Assembly (NCBI GenBank): GCA_028386065.3
Contig: JAKUCV010001735.1
Span: forward strand, 1-64,000
Direction: 5' to 3'
Length of the DNA stretch: 64,000 nucleotides
From: Turnera subulata
Lineage: Eukaryota; Streptophyta; Magnoliopsida; Malpighiales; Passifloraceae
Shown: piece by piece, positions 31,196 to 43,000 of the stretch
Numbering within the stretch: position 1 is the first letter of the stretch
How the letters are laid out: every line of letters begins with the position of its first letter
Program-made: the position numbers and the translations under genes
The notes under the pieces: model-generated
The model's input: only the letters and a program-made list of their open reading frames with translations
What the model was told of the DNA's origin: nothing
Databases searched by the model: none

Positions 31196-32059
31196 ATTAT
31201 ATGATCAAGCTGCACTAGTGTGATGTGTGATCAAGCTGCATTAGAGTGATCAAGTCATTAGTGTGAGTTAGTGGAGAACAATCAAGCTGTGTGGAGTGTG
31301 TGCAAGTTGTGTGTGTTTTTTATTATTGTAATGTACCCTTTGTTGTCTGATCATTCTTGGTAGGCCTCATGTTCAGCAAACCAAGAAGATCAGCTTAGTG
31401 GATTATAGGTCTCCATGCTGCACTAAGCAGTATGGGTTGAAGGTATGGGGCTGCAAGTTGCTGCAGCAAGCTGGAACATGGCCTATATATTTGAGTTTGT
31501 AATCTGAATTCAATAAGTGAAATAAGAGTGAATTGAGTGTTTTTCACTTCATTAAGTATTCCTTGACTTGTTCGTTAAGTGTTCAAGCCAAGTGATTGAG
31601 TGAATTGAGAGAAAACCAATGGAACAGTAACCCAAAAAAACCAGCTTTTACGAGTTCTGTAGAATTCTGGAAATTTTCCAGATTTTCCTAGAAAACATCG
31701 ATGTTCTAGTCACAACATCGATGTTCAAAACTACTGCCCAGATTGTTTGAAGTTCCAGTGTGAAGAAACATCGATGTTCTTATTCCAACATCGATGTTGA
31801 AAACATTCTGCCAATTTAATCAAAGTTCCAGTAGCATTTCAACATCGATGTTTTAAACCCAACATCGATGTTCAAAGCATTCGACAGAATTATTTGAAGA
31901 CCAGTAGCATTTCAACATCGATGTTCTAGAGTCGACATCGATGTTCTAAGTGCACTGCCAGAGAAATTGTTGTTCCAGTGTCTCAAAACATCGATGCTTT
32001 GAGTTCAACATCGATGTTCTTGAGCTCTTTCAAAGTGATTGATGGAAGAAAAGCCAACA
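31190..32059 (+). repeat. 3' LTR of copia element
   Basis: 870 bp. It begins after the polypurine run AAGGGGGAG. It contains the fullest form of the palindrome array at 31694-32018. Confidence 0.93.
31694..32018 (+). repeat. 73-bp tandem array of paired palindromes
   Basis: Ten copies of the 12-bp palindrome AACATCGATGTT or close variants start at 31694/31714, 31767/31787, 31841/31861, 31914/31934 and 31987/32007. Members of each pair are exactly 20 bp apart, and the pairs repeat every 73-74 bp. The 5' LTR has the same layout (26776, 26829/26849, 26903/26923, 26976/26996, 27049/27069), with one palindrome lost by a 20-bp deletion. The sites lie in the last 370 bp of the LTR. Confidence 0.93.
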
Positions 32060-32389
32060 CAGGCAAGGAAGCCGAACAAAGAACAATCGCAGTTGAAAAC
32101 TCATGGGCAGAACAATAGACCGGGCTCCTGGGTACGCACTTGTACATCTCTCTCCAGAGAATATTTGATTTAAAACATTGAGATCAAACCGCTCCAAGCT
32201 CTGCCAAGCTTCCACATGCTAGCATGGGCAGCAACCACATCCGTCTTTCCATAACTAACACTTGTAAAACAAGAATCACAGGGCTATATATTGCAATAGC
32301 AAGTACAGACGGATATAAAAGGGTTTCAAAGCAATAAACTTGTCAAAAAAATAAGTTGAGGATTATTGCTTCACACTTGACAGCGACAA

Positions 32390-33810
32390 AAAAGTCTTCA
32401 GTACTCTTCCCTCCTCTGGAAGACATACCAGACTATGCACCTTGGGTCTTAGTCCACTCCTGTTGGGGTGGACCCTAACTGTGCCCCATTGCAAACACTC
32501 GATGGCGGATCACTAGCACGCATTTGACCTTGTCCATCCTCCACCATGTCAAAGGCTTGGACAAGGTCCCGAGTTGTGGGTTGATAAGTCGCCTTCCATT
32601 TTAGAATAGGATCTTTTATGTAGCCCAACTCATAGAGAGTTCTGTCACTTGGTCTGAACCGCCTTTCTCGCCATTCGCTTCTAGCTTGGTTTGGAAGTAG
32701 ACGCGTGGATGGGAGATGCATCGTGGAGATCCGTGATCAACCCAGCGACCGTGTTCATAACGCTGCCTCTTGGGTAGGAGATTGAATTTCTAAATCCATA
32801 GTCTTTCGCTTTTTTGATGAGGATACCATAAATGACTCAGGACCGTTACAGGCACTCGGTTCCTTGCTCGGATTGCTCCTCGAACCTTGCTGATGCTCAG
32901 GGATCCCATTTTCCTCTTGTGCTTCCGATGGGGGCTGTTTCCTTGCCGGGTAATATTTACCTAAGATTTCCTCCGCGCGCATCCATAGGCCGTAGATGTC
33001 CTCCACCTGTGCTTCCATCCCCTCCCTTAGTCGGCTTGGTTTCAGACACCGACTCGTTGGGTGGGTGATCCTCCCACATCGGCAACATAGTTCACCCAGA
33101 CGTTCGTGCTGAAAGCGAATCCACAATTCATCACAAGCCTGGTTGAGGCACATTACCCCCGGTAGCAACGACATATCTGTTTCAATCTAAATCCTAGCTC
33201 ATATAAAGCCCTGCCGCCCTAGCATAGCCTCTAACGTGGGTAGAAATGGAATACATGAAAGACAGCTCCAATTTTTGCAACTTTTTCATGTGATAACAGA
33301 TTGGGTGGTATGTCATGCAATTGAACCCAAAACGTAACAAGCCTAAAACTGACCTGACTCAAAATCATATCAGGGAACCCACCCTTTAAGCAAAAGTGCA
33401 TATTGAAAACAAGCCAAGGGGAACCCTTTAGTACCTTTTTCTTGTCCTCTTCAAGCTCAAAGCATATGTGGAAGATGTTGTTTGGCTTCGGGATAATACG
33501 GAAGTCTCTTTTACGCTCGTCATTTGGCTCCTAATCTGACTGATGTGTGGTATTTTGTCTCCAAGGATCTTACCGACCACATAGGTGCGGGCTACAATCG
33601 CCCCTAAACTCTCTCCCGGGGAAACACCCTCAGAGCCATCAACAACTACCCCAAGGTCAATGACTCACCGCGAAGACGAAGAAGTCATCTTAGGATGAGG
33701 CGGATCGAGACAACCAGGATGACCGGTGCTGAAAAACTCAGATAAACACAAACCAATGCGGTGCCCACACCGGCTGAAGTACACCCAATCAAGGTGCAGC
33801 TACTCGTTTT
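32390..33810 (-). pseudogene. LINE ORF1-like relic (DUF4283 and zinc knuckle)
   Basis: Read on the minus strand, a DUF4283-like segment (FHICFELEEDKKKVLKGSPW, FWVQLHDIPPNLL) covers about 33480-33240. A knuckle-like region follows (LWIRFQHERLGELCCRCGRI, then HPTSRC) near 33130-33050, then a low-complexity tail. This is the usual ORF1 of plant L1-type LINEs, an RNA-binding protein. Stops and frameshifts interrupt it. The copia element lies just downstream on this strand. A related host zinc-knuckle gene cannot be fully excluded. Confidence 0.65.
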
Positions 33811-34313
33811 CACTGAACAACATACACCTGCAAAGTGGTGGAAAGTTTAGGTAGAGAGTTTTAAGGTATGGACGTTGTAGATTTTAGCAGGCAATCATTT
33901 TCAACCCTATGATAAAAAACATTACGGGTTTCAAATCAAGAGCAATTCGGGTTTGTTCATGAGAACGAAAATGAAAACTTAAAAAATCAAGCAAAAGATA
34001 AACTTCTTTTCATTTCTTTATAATATGCTAGAAAAACTTCAGCTTGGAATCATAAAATGAGAACGAAGCCAAATAAACAGGTAAATACCAATTATACAAG
34101 GGCAAAACGTTTTCGACCAAAAAAATACAAGGGCCAAAAGTTAAAAGGAAAAAAGATCTGAGTGGCATTCTCGTCATTACGCCAAAGCCTCCTTTCTTAA
34201 ACCCAAAAAACACAAGCATAAACCTCCTCACATCCTCTGCCTCCGTTCTCCTTCTACGGAGGATACCTAAAACCCAAAAACCCACAAAAATCCCCCAGAC
34301 AGACACAATCACC
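33811..34313. other. Upstream region of WD40 gene
   Basis: AT-rich spacer, then the probable promoter and 5' leader of the WD40 gene. No further feature is supported; the minus-strand open frame 34028-34315 has no recognisable content. Confidence 0.45.
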
Positions 34314-36245
34314 ATGTTACTCGCGGGAACCTACGAGAAGCAGGTGTTTGGTTACAGGCTTAAACCCACCAAGACCGACCCCGAAACCGGAGGCCTAACC
34401 CTAACTAGACACTTCACCCACGCCCAACACCGCGCCCCCGTCACCTGCGCCGCCCTCGCCGGTCCCATCGGCGCCACCGGGGCAGGCGACGACACCATCC
34501 GCTCCTATGACATGCCCTCCCAGGCCCAGCTCGGCCTCTGCCCCAACAACCCCGCCACCCCCTCCTCCCTCGCCTTCTACACCCCCGCCGGCCTCTCCTT
34601 CCCCCGGAACCTCCTCTCCGGCAACGCCGACGGCTCCATCTGCATCTTCGACGCCGACCCTTTTGTCCACCTCATCACCCTTAACATCCACCGCCGCGCG
34701 GTCAACGACCTGGCGGTGCACTCATCCGGGAAGCTGGCGCTCTCCGTCGGCGCCGACAGATGCTTGGCGATTACGAATTTGGTGAGGGGAAGGAGGAGCT
34801 ATCATGGAGGGATCGGAAAGGAGGCTTCTTTGGTCAAGTTTATCGGTGATGAAGAGAAGTTCTTTATGGTTCAGGATTCCAATGTTGGGATTCATAGTAC
34901 AGAGGATGCGAGGTTGGTCGCTGAGTTCGAAAGCCCCAAACGAATTCATTCTGCTGCTCCCGGCGAGGTATGATTTTGATTCCCAGGTTTCTTTTTGTTG
35001 ATTTTGATTCTGATTGTTGTTGTTTTGGTTTGTAGGAGTAGAATTTTTTGTTCTTATATATTGTTAGGAATTTCAGCTTCTCACAAAGCTGTCCTTGTTG
35101 ATAGTTCTGGTACTGCTTGAAATGCGGCAATTCTTCTTTGTAGATAGACCTTTTTTTTTATGATTTTTGCATTGTTTAAAAGTTCATAGCAAGAGCTGAT
35201 AACTATTGACTTTCAAGCTTCTGTTGGATTCCATTTCTTCTCTATTAGTGTCTGGATAGTTGATCTTTGTGAACCATGCATGTGCATGTGGAAATTGATA
35301 GGGAGTTTCTGTAGTTGTACAATGCCGGAATATCTTCTCCTTCTGTAATATCGAGTTCTCAATTGCTTGGATGCTTGTTCACACACCAGGCTGTATGTGA
35401 TATGCACCTATTGCAAAAAGCATTGATGTGAAATGCTGATATGCTGAATGTTCTTCTACTTGTGCTGAAAATGCCCTTAATAATGATCTGCATCACCTTT
35501 TTTTTTTTTTTCCTAGCATCTGATTTTGTGTTATTTGAATAGCATGGCCTTCTGTTTACTGGTGGTGAGGATCGAAATATTACCGCATGGGATACCAGCA
35601 GCGGGAAGGCTGCCTATTGCATTGAAGGTGCACATTCTACCCGTGTAAAAGGTATTGTTGTGTTGACAAGGAATGGTGCCAACGGTGACGATGATCATCC
35701 TTATTTATTGGCATCCGGGTCTTCTGACGGAATTATACGCGTTTGGGATGTGCGCAATGCAAGCAAGGAGAAGCCAAATCCATTGGCTGAGGTTAACTTA
35801 AAATCGAGGTTGACGTGCCTTGCTGGATCAACTTTTAAATGTGAGTATAATGCTTCTCGTTGAAATCCTTTTCCGTCGCGCCAACAATACAAAGTAGTAG
35901 TTCTGCCTTGTTTGCTTTTCGTGTGTTCATCTGAATTTCTTTTATTACCCAAATGCTTAGTCTCTTATTTATCGGCTCAGTGTTTGCTTCATTCAATATT
36001 GAGCTTCTTATCTAGTTGGAGGTTACTTTTTCTTCCCTTACATGTTAGCTTTTGCTATCAAGCAAGAGACTTCTGGAATAGACCTCTGTCTTTTACCTTT
36101 CTAGTAAATGCAGTTAAGGACTAGGAGGAATTACTTTTATGCGTTCTTATTTCTTTTATTTCTGCCCCGCACAGCTTTTAAACAAGCAGGGACAGGAAAC
36201 ATTGTCATCAGAGAGGACCATGATCAATCTGTGGCCGACTCATAA
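34314..36245 (+). CDS. WD40 protein, PAK1IP1/MAK11-like
   Basis: Exons 34314-34967, 35543-35840 and 36175-36245, GT-AG, phases 0 and 1, giving 340 aa. The start MLLAGTYEKQVFGYRL and the series of WD40 repeats match plant PAK1IP1-like proteins in length and order. Repeat segments include TGAGDDTIRSYD, SGNADGSICIFD, GGEDRNITAWDTSSGKA and LASGSSDGIIRVWDVRN. Yeast Mak11 and human PAK1IP1 act in 60S ribosome assembly in the nucleolus; a similar role is inferred here. Exon 1 is very GC-rich in third positions compared with exons 2 and 3 and the AT-rich flanks. The C-terminus is short and ends QSVADS. It has no operon-like relation to its neighbours. Confidence 0.85.
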
Positions 36246-36639
36246 CCTATGTTTCATTGCCCAAAAGATGGAGGAATTCTTACATAGTCTTTTTTGTAGA
36301 AGGTGTTTAATGTCTGTATCATGTGATAGCAAGGGGAAATTTGAGGCGGGTTACTTGGAATAGGTCTGTTGGGGTCCAGCATGATCCAACCGAATCAATT
36401 TTGAGTTTTGAGTTTTGACAGTGGAGAGACATTGTTGGTGTCTTTTGGCACCTGCACTACGACTTGGTGATGTATGTAAAATGATGATCTGGTCTTATCT
36501 AGGTACTGGAATTGTTTGGGTTATTTATGAAGGCACGGCCCATTTTGTATGCACGACACAACACAACGGAGTTCACCCTGTTGCAGCTTGGATCTCACTG
36601 TTTAATACCAATTCTCGTTCGAGTTGAATTTATTTTAAA
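36246..36639 (+). other. Probable 3' UTR and flank of WD40 gene
   Basis: No coding feature is supported. The short open frames here continue no conserved domain. Confidence 0.5.
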
Positions 36640-37642
36640 CTAGTAGAGTCCCTCGCCTTGCTTGGGCACTGCAACAAAATTTTTATGGTTAAAAATTAAT
36701 ATTTAAGGTAAAAATTTAACTTGACTTTGGTCCGTACTTGTTTCACTAATTTAAGTTAATTTTTTTTAAGATATTGATAAATATACCAAATAATATGTAG
36801 TTTTGGTTCTCAAAAATTTTATTTATAATGATTGTATACTTCAAAATTTTGTTTTAATAATTATGTACTTAAGAGTCTTAAATGTATATCATATGCTTCG
36901 GACAACATAATTTAACTAATTTTTGGAATGACTCTTAGTAATTGTTATAACTTTATTAAGTAACTTTTTAGATAGTTATAATCCATTAATATAGTAATAA
37001 TTTCTCAGCATTATAAAAAAATAAAAAAATTATACAATAAAAATTTATTTATTGGTAGTAAGGGATGGCTTACGGCCTATTATTAAAGAGATTACGTTAC
37101 AGGGATAAGACATAGTCGAGCCACAGATATAATATCATCATGTAAAAGAGCTAGACACCCTACTGATTGAATAGTTATTCATATTGTATATATTATTTTT
37201 TAATAAAGTCACTCTAAATTGTACATTTTTTGAAGTATTTTTTTTTGAGATTTTATTTATTTATTCTTAATTAAAGATAAAATATCAATATTTTTTTTGA
37301 TTCTAATGAGTGTCCCAGCTCGACAAGCCAGACTAATCTCATCCGTGGCCTGACACCCAATCTCGCTTCCCGGGCATTTAGCCTAAGACCACGAGCGGGG
37401 TCCAACATATTTAACCACTCCCAATAGGTGCATATGATCAAACTATATGATCAAAACTATTACTATTAGGGACATATTTATAAATCTTTATAAATTGGGA
37501 GGACTAAGTACTGAAAATGAGGATCAAAATGAATAATAATTATATTGGCCAACAAAAATTAAAACAACCATTGGTGTATGTAAAGTGGCAAAGGTTTTGC
37601 GAAATGGTAAAAACCTTCAAAACTCGGTTTTATATATATAGA
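36640..37642 (-). mobile_element. Non-autonomous Helitron (about 1.0 kb)
   Basis: On the minus strand it starts TCTATATATATAAAACCGAG after a host A. It ends with a short imperfect hairpin (CCCAAGCAAGGCGAGGG), about 7 bp, then CTAG before a host T. TC start, CTRR end, 3' hairpin and A/T target are the four Helitron hallmarks. The interior is AT-rich with no Rep/helicase coding. The boundaries are good by motif but were not compared with other copies. Confidence 0.62.
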
Positions 37643-37672
37643 TAGATTATAGTTGAATTTTATTTTTTTTAA

Positions 37673-37754
37673 TACTAGAAGAGTATCCCAATCGGCTACC
37701 GGACTAATCTTTTTTATACTAGAAGAGTATCCCAATCGACTACCGGACTAATCT
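37673..37754. repeat. 44-bp tandem duplication
   Basis: Two units starting TACTAGAAGAGTATCCCAAT at 37673 and 37717, nearly identical. Non-coding. Confidence 0.85.
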
Positions 37755-38082
37755 CTTCCCGTGGCTCGATGTGTCACCCTTATGAGGTGAAACCACTACC
37801 AAAAAGCATAATTTTTATACAACCGCTTCCACCTGGACCTTCTGATTTAAGGGGAATGTAGTACAATCACTTCAACCAATGTTAACTAGTATATAGTAGA
37901 ACTTTTATGTTTGGTACAAAAGCTTTAAACTCACCCGCATCAAAACTCACACCAATCACTATAAAATAACTTGCCTTCATTAGAATGTTTCCTTATCCTC
38001 CAATCTTTATTTATAATCCACTTCGAGTACTTGAACACAAGCAATCAGTAGAAATGAATTGCCTTAGTTAAAATACTTCAAC

Positions 38083-38277
38083 AAGTGTTGATAAAGAAGG
38101 CCTTAAATTAAAATATTAAAATATATTCTCGTCCTCAAATCGAAGAAGGCTTTACTTAGAAATGAGAAAGTGTTGATAAAGAAGGCCTTAAATTAAAATA
38201 TTAAAATATATTCTCGTCCTCAAATCGTAAGAAGGCTTTACTTAGAAATGAGAAAGTGTTGATAAAGAAGGCCTTAA
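38083..38277. repeat. 85-bp tandem repeat, about 2.3 copies
   Basis: Units start AAGTGTTGATAAAGAAGG at 38083, 38168 and 38254 (85 and 86 bp apart). The third is truncated after the shared GGCCTTAA. It lies directly before the LINE relic. Confidence 0.9.
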
Positions 38278-38309
38278 GGTATTCTCGTTCTCGTCATCAT
38301 GTAAACGTA

Positions 38310-40054
38310 GTGGGGGCCTAGCCCTGTTTCGCGATGATTTTCTGCTTCTTTGAAGTCTTTTTCGATTGGGCACATTGATGTGGTGATTGATGAACGCTCC
38401 TCCTCTACATGGAGGCTTGTGGATTTCTATGGCAACTCTATTAAAGAGAAATGAATTCATTCTTGGAATCTTCTACATATCTTAGACATATGGTGCACCT
38501 ACCGTGGTTCTGCTTCGGTGACTTTAATGAGATTGTACGACCAGAGGAAATGCAGGATATCTGGGAGATCATGGAAGGGGACAAAACCACTGCCTTCTTT
38601 CACCAAAAGCCGAACCAAAGAAGGAGGAAAAACAGAATTGAGGGGCTCCTAGATGACAGGGGTGTTTTACAATCAAATGGATAGAATATGGAGCATATTT
38701 GTCTGCATTATTTTCAAACCATCTATTCATCCGAGGTTTGTTCCATTCGGGAAGAAGATCTCTCTGCCATCACCTATAATTTCACGATGGATAACGCCAC
38801 TCTTGGCACCCTTCACCTCTGTTGCAGTCCGCAAAGTACTTTTTCAATTGAACCCACACAAATCCCCAGGTTATGATGGTATGTACCCCTTTTTCTACCA
38901 ATTCTATTGGAATTTGATTGACCCTATGGTCACTATTGTTGTCCTCCAAGCTTTGAATACTTGTGCTTTACTACATAGGCTAAACCACACGCTTATTGCC
39001 TTGATTCCCAAGGTTCCCCAGAAACCATGCAGCAATCCAGACCTTTCTCTTTGCACAATGTACTCTATAAAATCATATCAAAGGTCCTAGCCTTCCACCT
39101 CAAGAGAGTGCTTGCACCGATTATCTCAAAATCACAAAGTGCTTTCATACCAGGGCGGTTCATCATGGCCAATATGTGGCTATCGCCTTTGAGATGTTGC
39201 ATACACTCTCCTTGAAAAATCAAGGGAGATTAATACATGGCAGTCAAACTTAACATGGCCAAGGCTTTTGATAGGGTTGAGTAACTATTTTTGGAGAAGA
39301 TGATGAGGAGGATGGGCTTTCACGAAGTTTGGATAAGGCTCATTCTTATGTGAATCACCTCAGTCATTTTTTTTTTTTTTGCTACTAAATGAATAAATGA
39401 AGATAGAGTCGGTCATATTCGGCCAAAAAGGGGATTGAGGCAAGGAGACCCCCTTCCCCGTCTTTTCCTCTTATGTGGACAAGGTCTCAGCATAATGCTT
39501 AATGACGCGGGGAGTCGCGGTGCTTTTAAAAGATTTGCAATGAAGGATGGCAGTTCACCGGTGTCTTATTTGCTTTTTGCGGATGACTGTATGATTTTTA
39601 CAAAAGCTACGATGCAGGGAGCACATGGAATCGATGCCACTTTAGCAGCTTTTGAAAGAGAATATCTATGAAGAAAGTTAATATGCACAAGTTCAATTCG
39701 GCAAATCCTGTGGGAAGGACATCAAGGAGTGGATTAAATTACACCTAGGTATTCTGAAGAGGCAGATCACCCCAAATACCTTGGGTTGCCCCCTCAGTAG
39801 GGCAGAGCAAAATCCTTCACTTTCGAAGACATAAAGGCTCGAGTGTGGAACCGTATTCAAGGCTGGAAAGGAAATCTTTTATCCCGGACAGGAAAGGAAA
39901 TTATCTTCAAGGTGGTGGCCCAAGCCATCTCGTCTTATGCAATGTCAATCTTCAGACCACCAAAGCGGTTATGTGATGAGGTTACCTCTAAGATGGCAAA
40001 GTTCTGGTGGGGGCAAAACTAAGACTCTGAAAAAATACATTGGATGAAGTAGAA
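38310..40054 (+). pseudogene. L1-type LINE relic, 5' part (EN end and RT)
   Basis: Segments in several frames: the end of the endonuclease domain (WRLVDFYGNS, PWFCFGDFNEIV) near 38410-38550, then GDKTTAFFHQKPNQRRRKNR. RT follows: NPHKSPGYDGM, LIALIPKVPQ, QSAFIPGRFIMA, MAKAFDRVE, RQGDPLPRLFL and LLFADDCMIF (39420-39600). It ends KIHWMK followed by TAG, where the long-LTR element is inserted. About 150 residues between EN and RT seem deleted. Many stops and shifts show it is dead. It continues at 49486. Confidence 0.85.
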
Positions 40055-43000
40055 TGTAATGACCCGGGTAAAATTTTCGTGACTTTTACCAAGCTGACTT
40101 GACTTTTACGGTGGTTAATAAATTTTATCGCGGTTAATCAGAAATTTTACCAACTCGAGTTAATTTTTATTATTTTTACTACTCTTAAAATTATTATTAT
40201 TATTATTATTGTTATTGCTGCTACCATTATTATTACCAATTTTTTCTAAACAACAATTATAGTAATATTATTAATATTTTGCTATGATATTTTCGTTACA
40301 ACAATTTACCGATTATAATTTAAAAAAAATCTCATCATTTATTTCTATGATATTTAATAAATCAATCTTTGGAAGTTTATGTTGAATTTTCAAAAAAATA
40401 ATTGTTAAACCATGATTATATTTTACAAGGATTAAGTTAAAATATAAAACACAAGGTTCTGCGTAGTTTTGGCCGATACGACGTAGTTTTGGCAAAACCA
40501 AAACATAAAACACAACCATGGCTGCGATTTGACCAAGGCTTGAGAGTGTTGACTGGACATCACTCTAGACATCTAAACGATGTCGTTTTGTGAGCTGACA
40601 AGGCAAAAATAATTGCCCGACAGCATCACGTTCCCTTCAAATATTTCTTTTCTTTCTTCCTATTTTTTTTTCTCTCCAACCGGCCCCCCCTTCCTCTCAA
40701 TTTTCTCTGATTCTTATTCTCTTCACCTTCTATATCTTCTCCTCCTTCCTCTTTTTTTTTCTTCTACTCACCGAAACCCAATCCCTCACCCTTCACATCC
40801 TCTTTCTTTCCCCACTTCCTTCTTCCTCTTCTCCTTTAAACCGCCGGACCCGAGACCCCCAACCCGACCGTAACTGCCGCCCAAAGCCGCCGCCTCAGCT
40901 TCCTCTACCTTCCTTCCTCTCCACCCTCACCGCTGCAGAACGCCGGCAAGGTCGACGCCCCCTCCCCCGCGCCTTCTTGCAGCGACCCGATGACCCCCGC
41001 CGTCAGCTATCGCCTTCCTCCCCTGCTCGCGATCGCCGTCTCGGGCGAGTAGAGCTCATCGCCATCGAGGCACAAACACACCGCCACCAAGCGCCGCCGT
41101 TCTCCCTCCTTTGCTGCAGCAAAGCACCGTCGCCGACACGACCGGCGGGACGACCAATCGAAGCCGCGACGAGCCTCGCTTCTCCTCCTTGTTTCGCCGC
41201 CCGATTTCCCCTTCTCCTCTGCAACTTGCGCCGCCATCGGGTAAGTGGTTGCTGCCACCGAAACCTCTCCTCCCTTTTGGGTTTATTCTTTTTTTTTTTC
41301 CTCGACCCGATATGTGATTGACGGCTGAGTGTGTTTGCTTGTTGAGGGTTTGTGGATTTTGTGGTGACGGTGGATGCGTGTAGGCATGATGTCGCCGGTG
41401 GGGCTGCTTTGGTTGAGGGTTGTGGACACTGCCATGTGGTGGAGGTCCGGTCACCGGAGCGTGGCTGTGGGAATGGTAGCGGTGTTAGTGGCTGGATTGT
41501 TGGTAGGTTCGTTTGGCGGATTGGGCGTTCTGCTGGGTGGTGAACAGTAACTGGACGGTGGCCGTGAACAGTAATCCGTGTGTTGAAAAGTTTTGGGGTG
41601 CGTGAACAGTGTTTGGCCGGAATCCGGCGAGGTTCCGGCAGTCCCGAGAATTTTCCGGCGAACCCGAGAAACGAACCCGTGGGTAAAACCCGAACCTTTG
41701 GACTACCCATGCATCATGTTAACGGACCCAAACCTTTAACGTAATTAAAATGGAATAACTTAACTTATGGTTTTTGTTATATTGTACTTTTATTTAATTT
41801 ATGCTTTGGTTATTTAATTTACTAATTCTGCTTTTATTTAATTTATATTTTTACTTATTTCATTTATGCTTACATTTACTTTCTCTATACATTCATTTAA
41901 TTTATACTTAATTTTTCGATTGGGCTATTAAAAAGGCCCATAGCATTTTAATTTCCGGACTAATTCTATTTACGTCTATCTGGGCTCGCCAAGGCCCATT
42001 GAATTTAATTTTCGGTTCTACTGAGTTGATTATAATAAAAGGCCTATATAGTCTAATTTAATTAAGTCTTCTATTTAATTAGTTCGAAGTTGATTACATT
42101 ATTTTCTCCGATGGACTAAACGCAAGTGAAGGTCCTCTGGGCTTAATTTCTCAATTATATTATTACGCAACTAATACAGTTCCCCTGGGCTAAAATGATA
42201 ACAGGCCCATACCTTATTTTGTTTATAAATTTTATTCCTGTGTATATATACTAACGACATTTTCGTTGGCTAAATAATATTAAGCCATAATTTTATTATG
42301 GGTTACGATTATATATCTTGGCTATACATATGTATAAATAAATAGCTAATGATTTAGTATACGGATTATAAACAATAACGTCTTCAAATTTAACTAGGTA
42401 TTCATAAGTGTTTTATATATATCACCCGTATAAAACTTATTTTATGACCAAACTATGTCTTATTAAGTTACCGTAAATATCATGTGGGTATGATAGCGAT
42501 AATATTATTTGATTATTTATTGAAGACAATATTTTATTAAAGGTTATAATATTTCGATCACTAATTCTGTTACCGCTTACGCTCTATTTAAAATTATCAG
42601 ATATATATATGTATATAATTGCAAATGTTTACTTATACCGTATTTCGATTATAATGATGTCCTATCGATGACAATATCTTCTATTTAACGGTTTTGCTAT
42701 CGAGTATGTTATTTAAAAATATTATTTATTTCATATTATTAATAGATTACGAAGTATTTTACGGGCCGTAAATTGTTTTACTTACAAATATAATTTCCTC
42801 CATATAATTTATACAACGTATTTATGTATTTTCTTATAGCGACCTAAGGGCCGGGATATCGGCTTGGACGCTCGGTTTCGGTTTTTTATTTAAATCAAGT
42901 ATACTTAATATAACCGCTGGATTAAATTAATTACTACCAAGTCGGATGAATTGTTTGATAATAAGATAATTATTGAGATAGTGAAATGAACAGATAAGCC

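Larger units (their letters stand above)
26276..32059 (+). mobile_element. Ty1/copia retrotransposon, decayed
   Basis: 5784 bp, flanked by the 5-bp duplication CAGGC (26271-26275 and 32060-32064). LTRs are 846 bp (26276-27121) and 870 bp (31190-32059) and start TGTTAGATTAT. The domain order is GAG, GAG-pre-integrase, integrase, RT, RNase H, as in copia. Several stops and a frameshift disable it. The LTR length difference is mainly loss of one 20-bp repeat unit in the left copy. Confidence 0.95.

Noticed and set aside
32449..33174. A host zinc-knuckle gene on the minus strand
   Set aside because: Adjacent DUF4283-like sequence with stops and frame changes fits a LINE ORF1 relic better.
41003..41710. 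235-aa and overlapping minus-strand frames in the LARD 5' LTR (and 265 aa at 46301-47098 in the 3' LTR)
   Set aside because: Both LTR copies carry them because they are duplicates. Frames on the opposite strand are equally long and the sequences are low in complexity. No independent support as genes.
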